Below, in pieces: positions 1 to 12,500 of a stretch of 64,000 nt of DNA (its first letter is position 1; each line of letters begins with the position of its first letter). This DNA is from Klebsormidium nitens. Taxonomy: Eukaryota; Streptophyta; Klebsormidiophyceae; Klebsormidiales; Klebsormidiaceae. The translations under genes and the position numbers were made by a program. The stretch covers positions 40,952-104,951 of the forward strand of contig DF237161.1 in the NCBI GenBank assembly GCA_000708835.1, written 5' to 3'. The notes under the pieces are model-generated. The model saw only the letters and a program-made list of their open reading frames with translations. It did no database searches and was not told the DNA's origin.

Positions 1-3000
1 CTGTCCGAACTCCTTGCCGTACTCGCGGATCGCCGCCACGAACGTCTGCCGCTCCAGGTCCGTCCACTGCAGCGCCGGGTCCTCGGGGGACGCCAGCCCC
101 AGCACGCGCTCCTCGCTGCCCGCGCCAGTGGGGGTACCGGTATCCAGCCACGGCCGCTCCTTGCGCCCCAGGTTGCTGCGGGCGCCCTTACTGCTCACCC
201 GCTTGATCACCCCCTCGCTCGCCGGCCCAGGCTCGGCGTTGGCCTCCCCGCCCACTGGCCCTTCGCTCTGTTCCGGTCTTGGAGGTCCCCCCCGGAACTT
301 GAGCTTGTCGCGCTTCTTCTTGCGGGGGGGGGCGTCCCCAGAGATGGGGTCCAAGAGACCGCCCCGGTCGGCGCGAACGACAGCGGAAACAGCAGCAGCA
401 GCCACCTGAACAGCGGAGAAGGGCAAAAATTGAGCAACGACGGGACTCATCACGGAAAGGGCGTAATGAACGGAAATGGTCATTACCAGACAAGTCCTCA
501 GCCAAGGCTTGCAAACCAGGACTGAATAGGGACCGAAAGCCAGCTCACAGCAGAAGTGCGCTGCGGAGGAGCAAAGAAGAGGGTTTGCATACTTGATTTG
601 CACACTGCTCTGAAGTCTCCGGATGGTTGCACGCTTGGGCACGCCAATCATGTATTTCGTCAAATCAGTGGAACTAAGGGAATCGTCAACGGAATCCTTT
701 TGGTCCCTCACCTTGCTCTGGCTCCCCCTCTCCACGTCGGCGGGCATGCTGGGCGGCTTGCCGCGGTCCATGGCCCTGCGCGCGGCCTTGCTGCTCTCCT
801 TCATGACAGCCGTGAGCGCGGGCAGCGCCTCTACGCGCGCCGCGTTAGCCTCGCGGTCGCGGCGGCCCGTGGTGCCGGCCAGCGCGTTGACGCCCATGAA
901 CGAGTTGTTGCCGCGGTAGTCGCGCCGCTTCTTGAGCTGCTGCCGGCGGCGCACCTTGTCGAAGTCCTCGCTCTTCTGGTGCAGGTAGTAGAAGCGGATG
1001 CAGTCGGCCGTGCTCTTGTGCTCCAGGAAGGACGCAATCTTCTTGAAGTTCTTGTTGTACCTGACCACCAACCAGCGCCACCATGTCAGGAGGCAACAGG
1101 GTATCTTAACGTTGCCTCCAACAACCAAGGAGGGGCCAACAGGATTGCAGATGCGATTTCTGCGTGCCTCAAGCAGAGCCAGAAAACGAGTTTGCAGCAG
1201 CTGCGGGCTCTACGACTTCCGTCCCAGCATGAGCAGCGCCATCTACTAGGAGTCAAGGTTCGCCATGTAGTACAAGGAGAATAAAAACAAGTACCGCTGG
1301 TTACGTGTTGGCTGACCCCTTTCGAGGACTCCTAGGGACTGTCGACCATCTTCCTAAACAGGGTTCCGAGGATGGAAGGTCTTAACTGTATTGCAAGGCG
1401 ATCTGCACTCTCCTTATCCTACGCACCCAAACCCCGAATTGTAACAAGCAGAGCGGCTCAGACGCGGAGGGTGAGCGTGGTGCTCACACTGTGTACTTTT
1501 CGAGGAAGAGCTTGCGCTCGGCGTCGGTCCAGGGGTTGACCAGCTTGTGCAGCGCCGCCTCCTGCACGGGGTCGCGCACGAGCGCGTTGCGCGTCACAAA
1601 CTTGTGCGCGGCGCGCTCCTCGTCCGTCAGGATCATGGGCGTCATCTTGAGGTGCCCGCGCACCTCGCCGCCCGGCTCCGCCAGCAGCCGCGACACGATC
1701 TGCACGCATCACACCGTCAGCCCACTGGAAGTGCTAGGATGTTTAAGCAAGCAAGCAGCACGAAAAGCCTAGCACAGACAGAGCCTTGACGACGTTTCAA
1801 GCGTCATCGCTCTTGCATCCCGCTACGAACTTTATTAGACTTCCTGCACTGAGAAGAACAGAATCAAACTCGGAAAATCGTCGAGCCAGTCTCGAGCTGC
1901 AGGCGTTGCCCACCTGCAGTTCCTCGGCGTCGAGCTTCCCTCCCGGGCGGAAGCGCTGCGAGGACTTGGGCGGCGCCTTGGCGTCGGCGGCTTTGCGGTC
2001 ACTGCCGCTCTCCATACGCCGGATGGCCTTGTCCTTGGACAGCCGCGGGGTCTCGCGCGCCTTGCCCAGCGCCGGCCGCGCAGGCACGCCCTCAAGCTCC
2101 TGCCGCCACAGGGCGCGCAGGAAACGGTACCTGGGAAAGACGCAAAGGAGAGGCGTCAGCATGCGGTCCATACTGGGGGCCGAGGGGCTTTCTAGTTATT
2201 TCAAAGGTTGCCCAGCCTGCACAACGGGGACCCACGCGCTCTTACATTCCCACCTGACATCCTGCGACCGAAAGGCTGAATAGTGTCTCCGCCCCTGAGC
2301 AGATGCTCGCTGAAGCCTAGGCACAAGCCAATATGAAAAGTTGCACAACACTCGCCCGGGTGACCACGCAGTTGCACGTACTCGACCCAGCAGCGCGCAC
2401 ATGGCGCCAGGTCTCTGCCTCGTGTCTCACCTCAGGGCGAGCACGCGCTCCGTAAAGGCGAGGTCCCGCTTCTTCTCCTGGAGGCGCGCCCGGAGGACCT
2501 CCTCGATGCGCGCATGCGCCTCCTCGTTGACCTGCCAGTAGGGCGCCTCCTCGGGGCACGTGTAGAGCGGCCCATCGCCTAGCTGGCACCCCGCGGGCAG
2601 CAGGTGCTGCAGCCCGGCCTCGCTGCGCCGCGCCGCCTCGCGGTTCGCCCAGATGCGCGCCTGGACGAACACGGCGCGGTCCTGGCAGCCCGCGCTCAGG
2701 ATCAGCTCATCGGCTTTGGGCTCCAACTTAGGCACGGCTTTGGGCGGCGGCGGGTGCTGCTCGGTGAGGTAGCGCGCGAGGCCGTCCTGGCTCGCAATGA
2801 TCTGCTCGAATTTGAGGAACGGGTCAGGGCCCCCCATGGCCAGCGGATCGAAGTCCCGCTTCGCCTGCAGCGCCGCGGCAGGCTCCTTGACCTCTGCCGC
2901 TGCCCCCTCTGTTCCCCTTTCGTCTCCCTCTGGCTTGGCTGCGGCTTCCTCCCCGGCTTCAGGAACTTCTTGCGCTGCAGCCCCGGTCTCCTGCTTGCCT

Positions 3001-6000
3001 GCACCGGTGTCGGGTGACAGGTCCCCGTTGCCGGCCACTGCCCACTTCCACTTTAAGCTCCCCGCCTTGCTTGGAGGGCCCTCACTCGCCTTGGGCGTCC
3101 GCCCTTTCCCTGGCCCCTCCTCTGCAGCAGCCTCCCCGCCTTTCTCCGCCCCCTCCTCTTCCGTAGGGGCCTCTTCCTTCTCAGTCCCAGTCCCGCCCAG
3201 CTGCTTGCTGCCAGCCACCCCTTCAATCCCCGTCTCTTGGCTCAACCCTTCCGCAGTTGTCGCTCCTTCCGCCTCTTGGGAACCCTTCATTGCCTCTGCC
3301 TGCACGCCCACTATTCCGGTCGCTTCCGCCAACGCCTGCGCCGTCGGGGTGCTCGCCAGCGCCCCGCTCTTCTCCAGCGATGCCATCCGCGACAGCTGCC
3401 TCTCCAGCCGCTCAATCTCCGAGTCCACCTGCTCCATCTCCGACAGGATCACGTCTTTACTCGGCTCTCCCGTCCCGACCTCTTCGGCGGCTGCCCCCTC
3501 CCCAGGCTTCTCGGTCGCTGCCGGTCCATCCTCTTCTGTTTCCTCCACTTTCCGCTCCCCTTCTGCCACCCCCTCAGCCACCACGGGACCGTCCACCTGC
3601 ATGGGGCTAGATTGGTCCTCGGTTTTCTCAGCCGCCTCAACCCGTGCCTGTGGCGGGGGGGTCTTCTGGCCACTCTCCAGACCCCCCCTCTCCCCCACGC
3701 TGGCCAGCACTGCCTCCTTCAGGTTTACGGCTTCCGAGGGAGTGCGCCCCAACGACCCCTCTCCCGCCTCTACTGCCCCGTCCTTCCTGAAGCCCGCATC
3801 GCTGCGTAGATAGTCTTCCGGCTTCCACGCTGCCCCGCCCAGCCCCAGGCTGCCGCTGTCGCTGCGATGGAACCCCGTGGAGAACAACCCCGGCGACGCT
3901 CCGTACGGCCGGGTCTCCAGGTAGCTGCGGCGAGGCCCGTCCTGATACGGCGACGTCAAGCGCGCCGCGTCCCCAAAGGGGCTGCGGTGCGAGGGCTCCG
4001 GGAGGCTGGAGCCAACTAGAGACGAGAAGGTCATGGGCTGGGTGGACGCGCTGAGGGGGAAGGCGGGCGGCTCCTCTTTGCTGGGCTGCGGGAAGGTGGG
4101 GCTCAAAGGGCTTGTCGGGATGGAGTCGGACGGGTTGACCGGCTTCGCTGCGCCCGCGTCGGATGCCCTGCATGAGCGACAAATGATAATTGAGCAAACA
4201 GAATACCTAGGGGCAAGAATTAAGAGGCGGGATTCGTCTCGACTGCACGAGTTGGCGATTGGTGAGAAGAGGAACGATAGCGCCGTGTGCTGCACTTATA
4301 TGAAAATTGAGAGCAAGCTCACGGAGTCTCAAGTGAAATGCAACTCTAGCAGAAGTTGCTAATAAAGGCGTGCATACCAGTGTGTACATTTAACAAGACG
4401 ACTGAGCACGGTGGAGCAAGGAATCAAAAATAGAGTTGCCGTCTGAGTGCACTTGCCCTGCGGGCGACTGCTCCTCCAGCCTTGGAGTCCTGATTGGCGC
4501 CAAGCCCTCCGGCGCTGAGACCAGCCCCATCGCCGCCGACAAGCTCTGCGGCCAGGGGGACGCCTTGACTGCTGGAGACGCTTCTACGGTGGCCGGACCC
4601 ATGTCAACACTAACGACAGGGCCCTCCTTGGGAGCCGCCTCCCTAGGTTTCACCGGCCCCTCTTTCTCCGTCAGCGCAGACAGGCTCTGCGGCCATGTCA
4701 TGGGCGGTTCCGTCTTGGGTGGCACCTCTTTCTCGGAGAGGGCCGACAGACTCTGCGGCCAGGGGGAGCTCTTGCCGACCTTGGGGGTGACAGCCTCCGC
4801 TTTGATCGTCGGGGCCTGCGGATCTGGGACAGGCGCCTGCGACGGCTGCGCCTTTGGCGCACCTGCCTCGCTGTCTAGCGCCAGAGCTTCGGAGACGGCA
4901 GTCTTCAACAGCAAGTCGACCAGCTTGCCAGAGTCAGGAGTGGCTGGGCTGGCCTCTACTCGGGCACGCTCGCTCTCTGCCTCTGCCGCTTCAGCTGGCG
5001 GCGCCTCCTTGCCTTCGTCCTTGTGCATCTGCAGACTGTTGACTACCCCCCCCTCTGGCTCCGCCGTGTGCGCCACGCTCTTGCTCTCCGAGACGGCCGG
5101 CGAGACGCCCACACTCTCGGGGCCGGCATCCGCCCCGGACGACCTCCTGGCACTCGACACCTGCTCCTCCTCGTCTTTCGGCTTCACCCGCTCAAACGCG
5201 ACCAGGCCCTGGCCCCACCCCAGGCGGGGCCGCGGCCGCTCGCCTGCCCGCGCCTCCGAGCTCTGGCCCGACATGGACGGCTCCAAGGGGGAAGGGCTGC
5301 TGAACGGAGCGATGCTGGCCACCAGGGGCGCGACAGACAGAACGGGAGCGGCAACTGGGGGAGCCGCGCCCGCAGCCCTGTCTGCGAGGCTACTGTCTTT
5401 CGGAGGCGCCTTCTCGGTGGGACGGCGTGGAGATGCCGCAGCCTCGCTCGACCTCGGCGAAGGCCGGTTCTCGCTCCGAGGCGAGCCTTTCGCACTGCTA
5501 AGGCCCCGCGGTGACACCTTGTCTAGCGCTGGCTTGTCCGGCGGGTATTCTGGATGCGGGGGTGGGCTGATGAACACTCCCGGGGAACGGTCTGTTCTAT
5601 CAGGGGCCCTTCCAGGGCGCTCTGCCAGCCGCTCGAACAGCGCCGGCCGCTCATCGCCCCTTCTCTCTGCAGGCCCTGGTTGGTCGTTGAAGTCGATTCG
5701 TTCTCCCGGGCCTTCTCTTCGGGGAGGAAAATCCTCCCTATCCCTCAGACCCCCTTTTCCCGGCACGGACCCTGGTGGTGACGCCATGCTCGTGCGCCAG
5801 GGAGAAGGCCCCGGCCTTTCGCGAGGGAAGTACGGCCCCTCCTTGAGAGCTGCCCCTCCGTCCCGTAACCCAAAGGGAGGTTCTCTTGTGCTGAGAGGAC
5901 CCAGATCCCGGCCCCCAAACCCATCCCTTGAGCCCACCGCCGCTTCCCTCCTTGCATACAGCGGCTCCGGAACAGGGGGCGCCACACTTGCATCGCGCGT

Positions 6001-7427
6001 TCCAAAACCATCCCGTGCCGTCAACGGCCCCTCTTGCGTGGTGAAACCGCCATCTCGTGGTCCTAGCCCCTCCCTGAATCCAGGGCCCACCTCCCTGGCA
6101 ACCAGGCCCGGCCCCCCCACCTCGCGCGGGGGTAGGTCTCGGCCCCCGCTGCCCTCCCTGGGGCTCGGCAGTTCTGCCAAGCTCTTCCAGTCAACAGGTG
6201 GCAGGTCGTCAGAGGCAGCGGGTGGTCGTCTTGTGGTGTCTGGGAGCCACTCCCGACCAAAACGGTCAACTCGGTTGTCGCGCGGCGGCGGGGGGCCATA
6301 CGGGGCAGCAGCAAAGCCAGGCCGGCGGTAGCCCCTGGAAATGAACAGGCAGAGTCCCGTCAGCGGTGCTCTTGGGGCAACTCAGACAAAAAGGCAGCGG
6401 TACTGCGCTCCAGCGTAAGTGCATAATGAGTGGAAAACTGCTGAAAAACTGGAACCCCCAGGCAGATGGCGAGGAGAAACTGAAGCGCTGATCAACACTG
6501 CTGCTGCATAAGAAGCCTGACATCCGCCATTGCCAGGCGCCCGCAAGGCCGGCCCCTGTCTGCACGCTCACCGGTCCAAGCTGCGCACGCGCTCCCTCTC
6601 TCTGAATTCGCGCAATGCCATGGGCGGCGGGGGCTCTCTTCCCTGCCAGCCGGGGCCCCCATCCAGGTCCCGCGCAACCGCATCTCCCCGCTCGCGGTAA
6701 AACGCTCCGCGTGCCACTGCAAACAACATTGAGAAGCGGATTAGAACCAATAAGCACGCAGATTTGGACCCTGTCGTCCCTCGTCTATGGTGGTTCTTCC
6801 TTGCCCCTCAGACAGGGCACCAGTCTGCATGCACACATGACCTACTGGCTTGATAGTTAGGCACCACAATACTGGTATCATCGACTGTTGAAAGCATGCT
6901 CTTCATCATTTCCCCAGACTGCTCATGGGGGAAGCTTCACAATCGCAGAAGCTGTCCCGACAAGCCCACACCCAGCCGCCAGGTGCCGCACCTGGTCCCT
7001 CTCCTGGCACCTCCGGGCCATACCCGACATCCCTCCCTGCTTCTCGCCGGGCAAAGTCACCCGCTGGACCGTATGGAGGTGACCCTGCCGCATAGAATGC
7101 GTCCCGCTCAGGCCTCCTTGCTGCCGGCGGGGGAGGGCCCCCTTCCAAGAACGGGGCCGGCCCAACCTCTGCGCCGCGCATTCCGGGGGGGCCATAGCGG
7201 GCCTCTCCATAGACATAAGGCCGCCCGGGGCCCCTCCGCTTCAAAGGAACAGGGCCCTGGGGGGGGGCAATTGGCGCCACGTTCCTGGCGAAGCCGGGGG
7301 GCCGTTCCGGAAAGTCGCGACGACCGCGATCCACCCTGTCAATGCGCTCTCCTCGGTCTCTGCCGTAGGGGGGTCCATGCCCCCTGCCCCCTCCACCCCA
7401 CACCGGTAACTCCTCGTTCCCTGGCAT
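1..7427 (-). CDS. PWR: POWERDRESS/NCoR-like two-SANT corepressor (3' truncated)
   Basis: Plant PWR partners with the histone deacetylase HDA9 in the nucleus and is related to animal NCoR/SMRT; this protein should recruit an HDAC to chromatin. Exons on the minus strand: 6992-7427, 6572-6716, about 4393-6334, 2431-4167, 1914-2130, 1488-1699, 712-1060 and 1-405 (runs off the edge). Phases match at all junctions except 6334-exon/4167-exon, where no clean donor was found (a TAA closes the frame near 4393). Diagnostic features in order: R/G/D-rich N-terminus; the RLGWGQGL motif shared with Arabidopsis PWR (about 5210-5235); a coiled coil with EMEQVDSEIERLERQL (about 3400-3450) matching the NCoR/PWR coiled coil; SANT1 across the 1488-1699/712-1060 junction (NPWTDAERKLFLEKY, then KIASFLEHKSTADC); and the start of SANT2 at the edge (LQWTDLERQTF). 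A splice acceptor just upstream of the ATG (7446-7447) leaves open a further 5' exon. Family assignment is firm; the start and the 4.2-4.4 kb junction are not. Confidence 0.9.
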
Positions 7428-9595
7428 CTCAATGAGGTGCCTGGCCTAAGGAAAGCCAACGCGGGGTATTGTGCGGCTCCTGAGGTGCATCGCCACTTGC
7501 AATTGGCGTCAGTGCGCCCTCCCAGTGTGACGGACTGCTGAAGTTGACTTGTGTTCAGACCAGCCGCTGGATTTCTTTCACAGCACATTCAGCCATCTGC
7601 AAGCAAGAGGTGTAAGCTCTACTGGGGGCCAGCCAGAAAAACGACCCTCCTGGGATGGGTGCATAACCGCAGGGAATAACACTTTCCATCTTGACAGCTG
7701 CGACGTCGGCTCGTGTAAGCTAAGAGAGCAAACCTTGCAACTTCAAGCAGAAAGTGGAATTAGCTAACTTTTGCAGATAAGCCAAAAGTGGCAGGCCTGT
7801 CAACTGATGTTCTGAGCTAGCAGAATACAGTCTCAGTTGCTGTTGTTTTCAAAAATCCAATGGCTTCCATCTCCTTAGTGCAACTCAAAATTACCGCAGT
7901 CTAAAGAACTGCAGGGTCCTTTGGGCCTGGGCAAACATCAGAGGGTGGCACCAACATCAATGTGCCCGCTTCCTCTTCCCCGACCAAAAGATAGTGGGGC
8001 CTTCAATTGGGGATTGGGCCTGTTTCTCTTGTGCCTCTTCCAGATGCAACTGGATTAAGTGCGAGCAAGAAGATGGAAGATGAGGTTCTGCAAGTGGCTT
8101 TACCCATATGCCTTGCACACCGGGACTGAGAAGAGGCTGCCCCCAATCCTGGGACCCTGCTTTTGAGGCCTCATCCAGGTGGCAAAGGAATAGCCAATGG
8201 AATCCACAATCAAGAACGGACGTGCAGAGTCGCCAGTTTGCTTGTCCTCGGAATATAGCAATTCAAGCCTCCACGGAGAAATCTAGGCAGAACAGGACCT
8301 CAGGCTCAGGCTCTAGCACGCCCGCACAGACGTCCACAGTGCTCGCAAATGATTCAAGGAAGGACGCCATGAATCATGGTGTTAAAATTGTCATTGACCA
8401 GGCTGGCTCTACCTGGTCTGCATGAGTTGCGTGCTGCAGCCTCAGAATTTGGAGGCAAACGCCCAACAACCAGTCCAACAACCGGCTTCAGATACCCGGG
8501 AAAGAGCTTTCGCCGTTTCTCTGGAGCTACATCTTCTAGGTAATCCCTACGAGGAGGCTTCATGCCCCAAGGATCTATTATTCCGGTCTTGGCCGGCACA
8601 TTGCGGAATGATTGCCGGGATGAGCCGTTATCACTTTGCCATCCGACCAGCTTTTGCTCGGGTGGTTGTCCCCATGGGCGGTAAAACTAGAGGCGGCGCG
8701 GCTACCCTAGGCTGCATTCAGTACGCACGCTTCTGGGGCTTTGACACCACCGTCCTTTTCTGTGCCCAGTTGGCAGGCTGTGTCAAGACAAAAGTTCGGG
8801 AACGCGGCGACGCCCTCACTCTAGTTACCTGAGGGCGTCGCCAGCAAACTTTAGGGTCCGCATTTGCGGTTGCCAGAGAGCATTTAATGCTAACCCCATC
8901 GGACGATCCAAAGGGTCAAAGTTGGGGGCTGCCCCCATCGATCGACGGTTCCGAACTTTTTCTGGCGGGTCCAAGAGCGTGCGTACTGACTGGCTGTGTT
9001 TGATGTGTGCACTGTGTAGTAGGTATGATGCGGCCCAGCTCCGTCATTGGTCGAATACTGTTCCCAGTTCACTTAAACTAGTGCACTTGTCAAAGTGGAA
9101 AAGCAACACACACAGACGAGGCGCTCCTTTTCAGCGGTCAATCAACAATCTTAATTGTCCAACATTGGGAGGCAGTTGGGCCAACGTTCTGGATGCAGGC
9201 GTGCCCGCATGAGCTGCCCATGGTGGTCGCGCCTAGGTAGTACCTGATAAGCGATGGAGGCAGCCGTTTGTAGGACAGGGTCCTGGGGACAATGCCCCCG
9301 AGGGACTGCGGCATGCAGACCAGTGCGCAGTGGTGAGGTTTGAGGCTGACACTGCAATGTTGTGCAGAAGCCCGGAAGTGTCGACTTCTCTATTGATTGT
9401 TGTGAGCTCCTGAGCAGGTCAGGATTGTGCTTCCTCCAGCCGAACTGTGAATTTTGCAATATATGGTGGCACGAACATCTGAACAGCGCCTTTGGTTGTC
9501 GTGGCCAGCATTGCGGTGCGTCAAGCTCCTCGTGTCTGCAGTGAGATGAGCTTTCTGTTTATTGCTGTGGGAAGAGGACATACTAGGAGTGATTC
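7428..9595. other. Divergent intergenic region between PWR and FtsHi
   Basis: This 2.2 kb stretch lies between two divergently transcribed genes and should hold both promoters. I recognise no gene in it. Two open frames (8422-8832 plus, 8354-8599 minus) show no family resemblance. It contains a perfect hairpin at 8806-8842. Confidence 0.6.
8806..8842. repeat. Perfect 13-bp inverted repeat (hairpin)
   Basis: The arms GGCGACGCCCTCA (8806-8818) and TGAGGGCGTCGCC (8830-8842) are exact reverse complements separated by 11 bases. It lies in the intergenic region upstream of FtsHi. No function can be assigned. Confidence 0.85.
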
Positions 9596-12500
9596 ATGCA
9601 GCTGCTCTTAATGCAGTGGTCACAGCGCCAGTGCAGGGGCTGCCATTTGTATTCACAAATGCCGAACTCCCAGCTTGTTGGGCTTAGGCGGAGCAGCGAG
9701 AATGCTCTCATGCTGGTGAATGCCAGCTCACATGACCAAACGTGCGCCCCCGCAGGCCATCATCAGCAGCCAAGGACAGCGACACATCATTGGGCTGCCC
9801 CCTCCCTCCGGCATCCCCCCTCCCGAGCTTGCCACTCTTGCCCCCCATTGGCAAACAGCGCCGCTCTCATCTTTGGTGCCGCGCAGCGCCACCTCAGCAG
9901 AGCCCCAGCCACGTCAGCGCCAGGGCAGCGGCCTCGGGAAGCGGTGCGGGCAGCGGTTAGCGAGGCAGAGGCGGACTACAAGGTGTTTATGCGCGAGCTG
10001 ACGCGCAAGGAGGGCCAGATTGAGCGGCCGGATGGGTTGGTCCGCGCGGAGGGGGGCCCCAAGGTGGTGGACATCATGGCCATGAGCGACCCCAGCTTCG
10101 GGCCCGCGCTGCCGGAGGAGCAGGTGCCGGACCCGCTGGCCATGCCGCACCCCACGCTCTTCCAGCTGCTGCGCGACGCACGCGACGGCAAGGTGGCCGA
10201 GTTTGTGTTCCAGAAGCAGGAGCCGGACTACCAGGTGGTCAGGATGAAGGACGGCTCCTACGTGTGAGCTGAAGCACCTGCCTCTGGGGGCGCTCTTCTG
10301 TCCTTGTTTTTCTTTGGGTGCCGCAAGAATAAAAGATGGATGTCTTGTGGTTCGCCCTACATGGTGCATTCCAGGTCTGTTTTGATCAGGGAGATCTGTT
10401 GCTTTTAGGAAACCTTTGTTGCCCTCGTTGTTGAGGGTTGCTTCTGATTCCAGGCACCAAGGATGTGACCTGGCAGTAGCTGCTTGTGACTCCAGAGTTG
10501 CTTCCCAATTGCTCCAGTTCTCAGAGAGTAGCCTTTGTATGGACAATCTTGTTGATGTGTGAGAGGGCTGAGGAAGCTCCCTGCTGTGCCAAGGAGCCAG
10601 CTAGGCACCAGTTTTGTTTGTGCCATCCCTTTCCCCGTGGCTTGTGCAGGTCGTGCCACCTCGTCCCTTGGTTCATGGGCAGCGTGCAGGCGCTCAAGGA
10701 CTTCAACTTCGAGCAGCAGATCCGCAAGCGCAACGTCACGTGCACCGTCAGAGAGGAGAAGGTGTTTGTGAGTGCCACCCACCTTCTTTGCCTGTGGCAT
10801 CACCTTAGAGAGAGGATTTTGAAAGTTCGTGGCTTGTTGCGGACTCTGGCTTCTCTGCAGAGTGTAGAAAGCTGCCAGCTTGTGGTTGAGCAGGTTAAGG
10901 TGCTCACTTGCAATTCCCTTGTGGTTCAGGACTTCACGGATCAGGAGAAGAAGACGGCTTGGGAGGAGACCTGGCTACCCATCCAGGGCCTGCTGTCGGC
11001 GTTTGGCAGCATTGCGTTTCTGACCTTCTTCCTGGCTTGGTGCTACCGGGCAAGGGTCGGGGAGAACCGGGCAGAAGTGGAAAAGGAGGTGAGGCCTGCA
11101 GACAGGTCTGTTCTGGAGGCTTGCAGGAACGCTTACAATTGGCGTTTCAAGACCCAGTAGGATGCAAGAGTCGTGTGCTGCAGTCAATCTTTTGGCTGCA
11201 GTCAATCGTTTGGCTCGTCCCCATGCGGTTCGCTTTTGTGCGTCGATATCATTCGTTTAACATCCTGAAGCGGCACCGTTTTGCAACTCCAGTGGCTCCG
11301 TCAGCACAGCAGGACTTTAATATTCCCAGGGGGTAACTCTGCAAATCAGTTGCCAAGGTCCTGCTTGGAAGCTACGCCATAGTGTCTCGCTTCTCGCCTC
11401 TCTCCCAGGCTTTGGAGAGCAGTCCCGAGTACTTTCTGCGGCTGGGGCGGTCCCGCCAGGACGCGCGCAAGGAGACCATCTCGGACATCAAGTTCAAGGA
11501 CGTGCAGGGCATCTCCGAGATCGTGGACGAGCTGGCGGAGGTGCGCCGCACGCAGCTCGCTGCTACAGACGGGCCAGAAACAGCGACATTGATGAGCTGT
11601 GCTGTTTATCCCTGCTGCCATCTTCAAAGGGTCATCCTGTCTCGCCATCTGTTTTTCTGCGTCATGCTACTCCCGAACTTTATCGAAGCAGCAGTCTGCT
11701 TGAGTGGCTCGCGGGTTGATCCACTCCCCTCTGCTTTGTCGAAGCCGCAGTTTAAGAAGGCGCCGAAAAGCTGAGCGTTTTGCGTGCTTCCTGCTTCCAG
11801 ATTGTGCAGTACCTCAAGAGTCCCGGCCAGTTCGATGGCGTCGGCGCCCGGCCTCCTCACGGTGTCCTGCTGTACGGACCGCCGGGTACCGGCAAAGTGA
11901 GCCCGTCGCGCACTTTGCCACTGTTATCTGCCTCTGCAATGCTTCCTGCAAGCGAGCAACAACCCTCGTGCCTGCATGGTCCATCTGCAGTGCATGTCAT
12001 GAAAATCTTGCGTGGAAGTAACGTGACAATCCCTGAAATTCCGGGCTTTCTCCGAAACTCCGGAGTTGTTTGTCCGTCGTACACAGTACTTGCAGGGTGA
12101 AATCGCTCGCGCTGTGTGCCGTCAGAACACGGGGTTGCTCCTCTTATGCAGACGTTGATCGCCAAGGCCCTGGCCGGCGAGGCGGGCGTGCCGTTCTACT
12201 CGATGGGCGGGAGCGAGTTCTCGGAGTCCCATATCGGGGTGGGTGCCGCGCGTGTGCGCGACCTCTTCCTGCGAGCCAAGGCGGAGGCGCCCGCCATCAT
12301 CTTTATCGACGAGCTGGACGGCCTTGGCGCAGCGTAAGCGAAAGCCCTGACCTGCTCAGCACACAAGGTGTCAGGTCGGATGTTAATGTCAGCTTCCCCT
12401 CGGGGAGTTACCTCAAGTTTCGGCTGGGGAGGGACAGGGGTGTCGGATTGGAGCTTGTAAAGATAGGCAAACCGGGTGGTTTGAGATGGCCAGGAGCAAT

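Noticed and set aside
2797-3813. 338-codon Ser/Pro-rich frame on the plus strand
   Set aside because: It is antisense to the PWR exon 2431-4167, which has the conserved coiled coil on the minus strand.
4436-6331. 631-codon open frame on the plus strand
   Set aside because: It is the antisense shadow of the large GC-rich PWR exon, whose minus-strand frame carries the conserved RLGWGQGL motif.
8422-8832. 136-codon plus-strand frame in the PWR-FtsHi intergenic region
   Set aside because: No recognisable domain, no splice sites that join it to FtsHi in frame, and codon composition unlike the neighbouring exons.
10329-10334. AATAAA shortly after a stop codon at 10265
   Set aside because: This lies inside the first intron of FtsHi; the exon before it continues in frame into later FtsH exons, so it is not a gene end.
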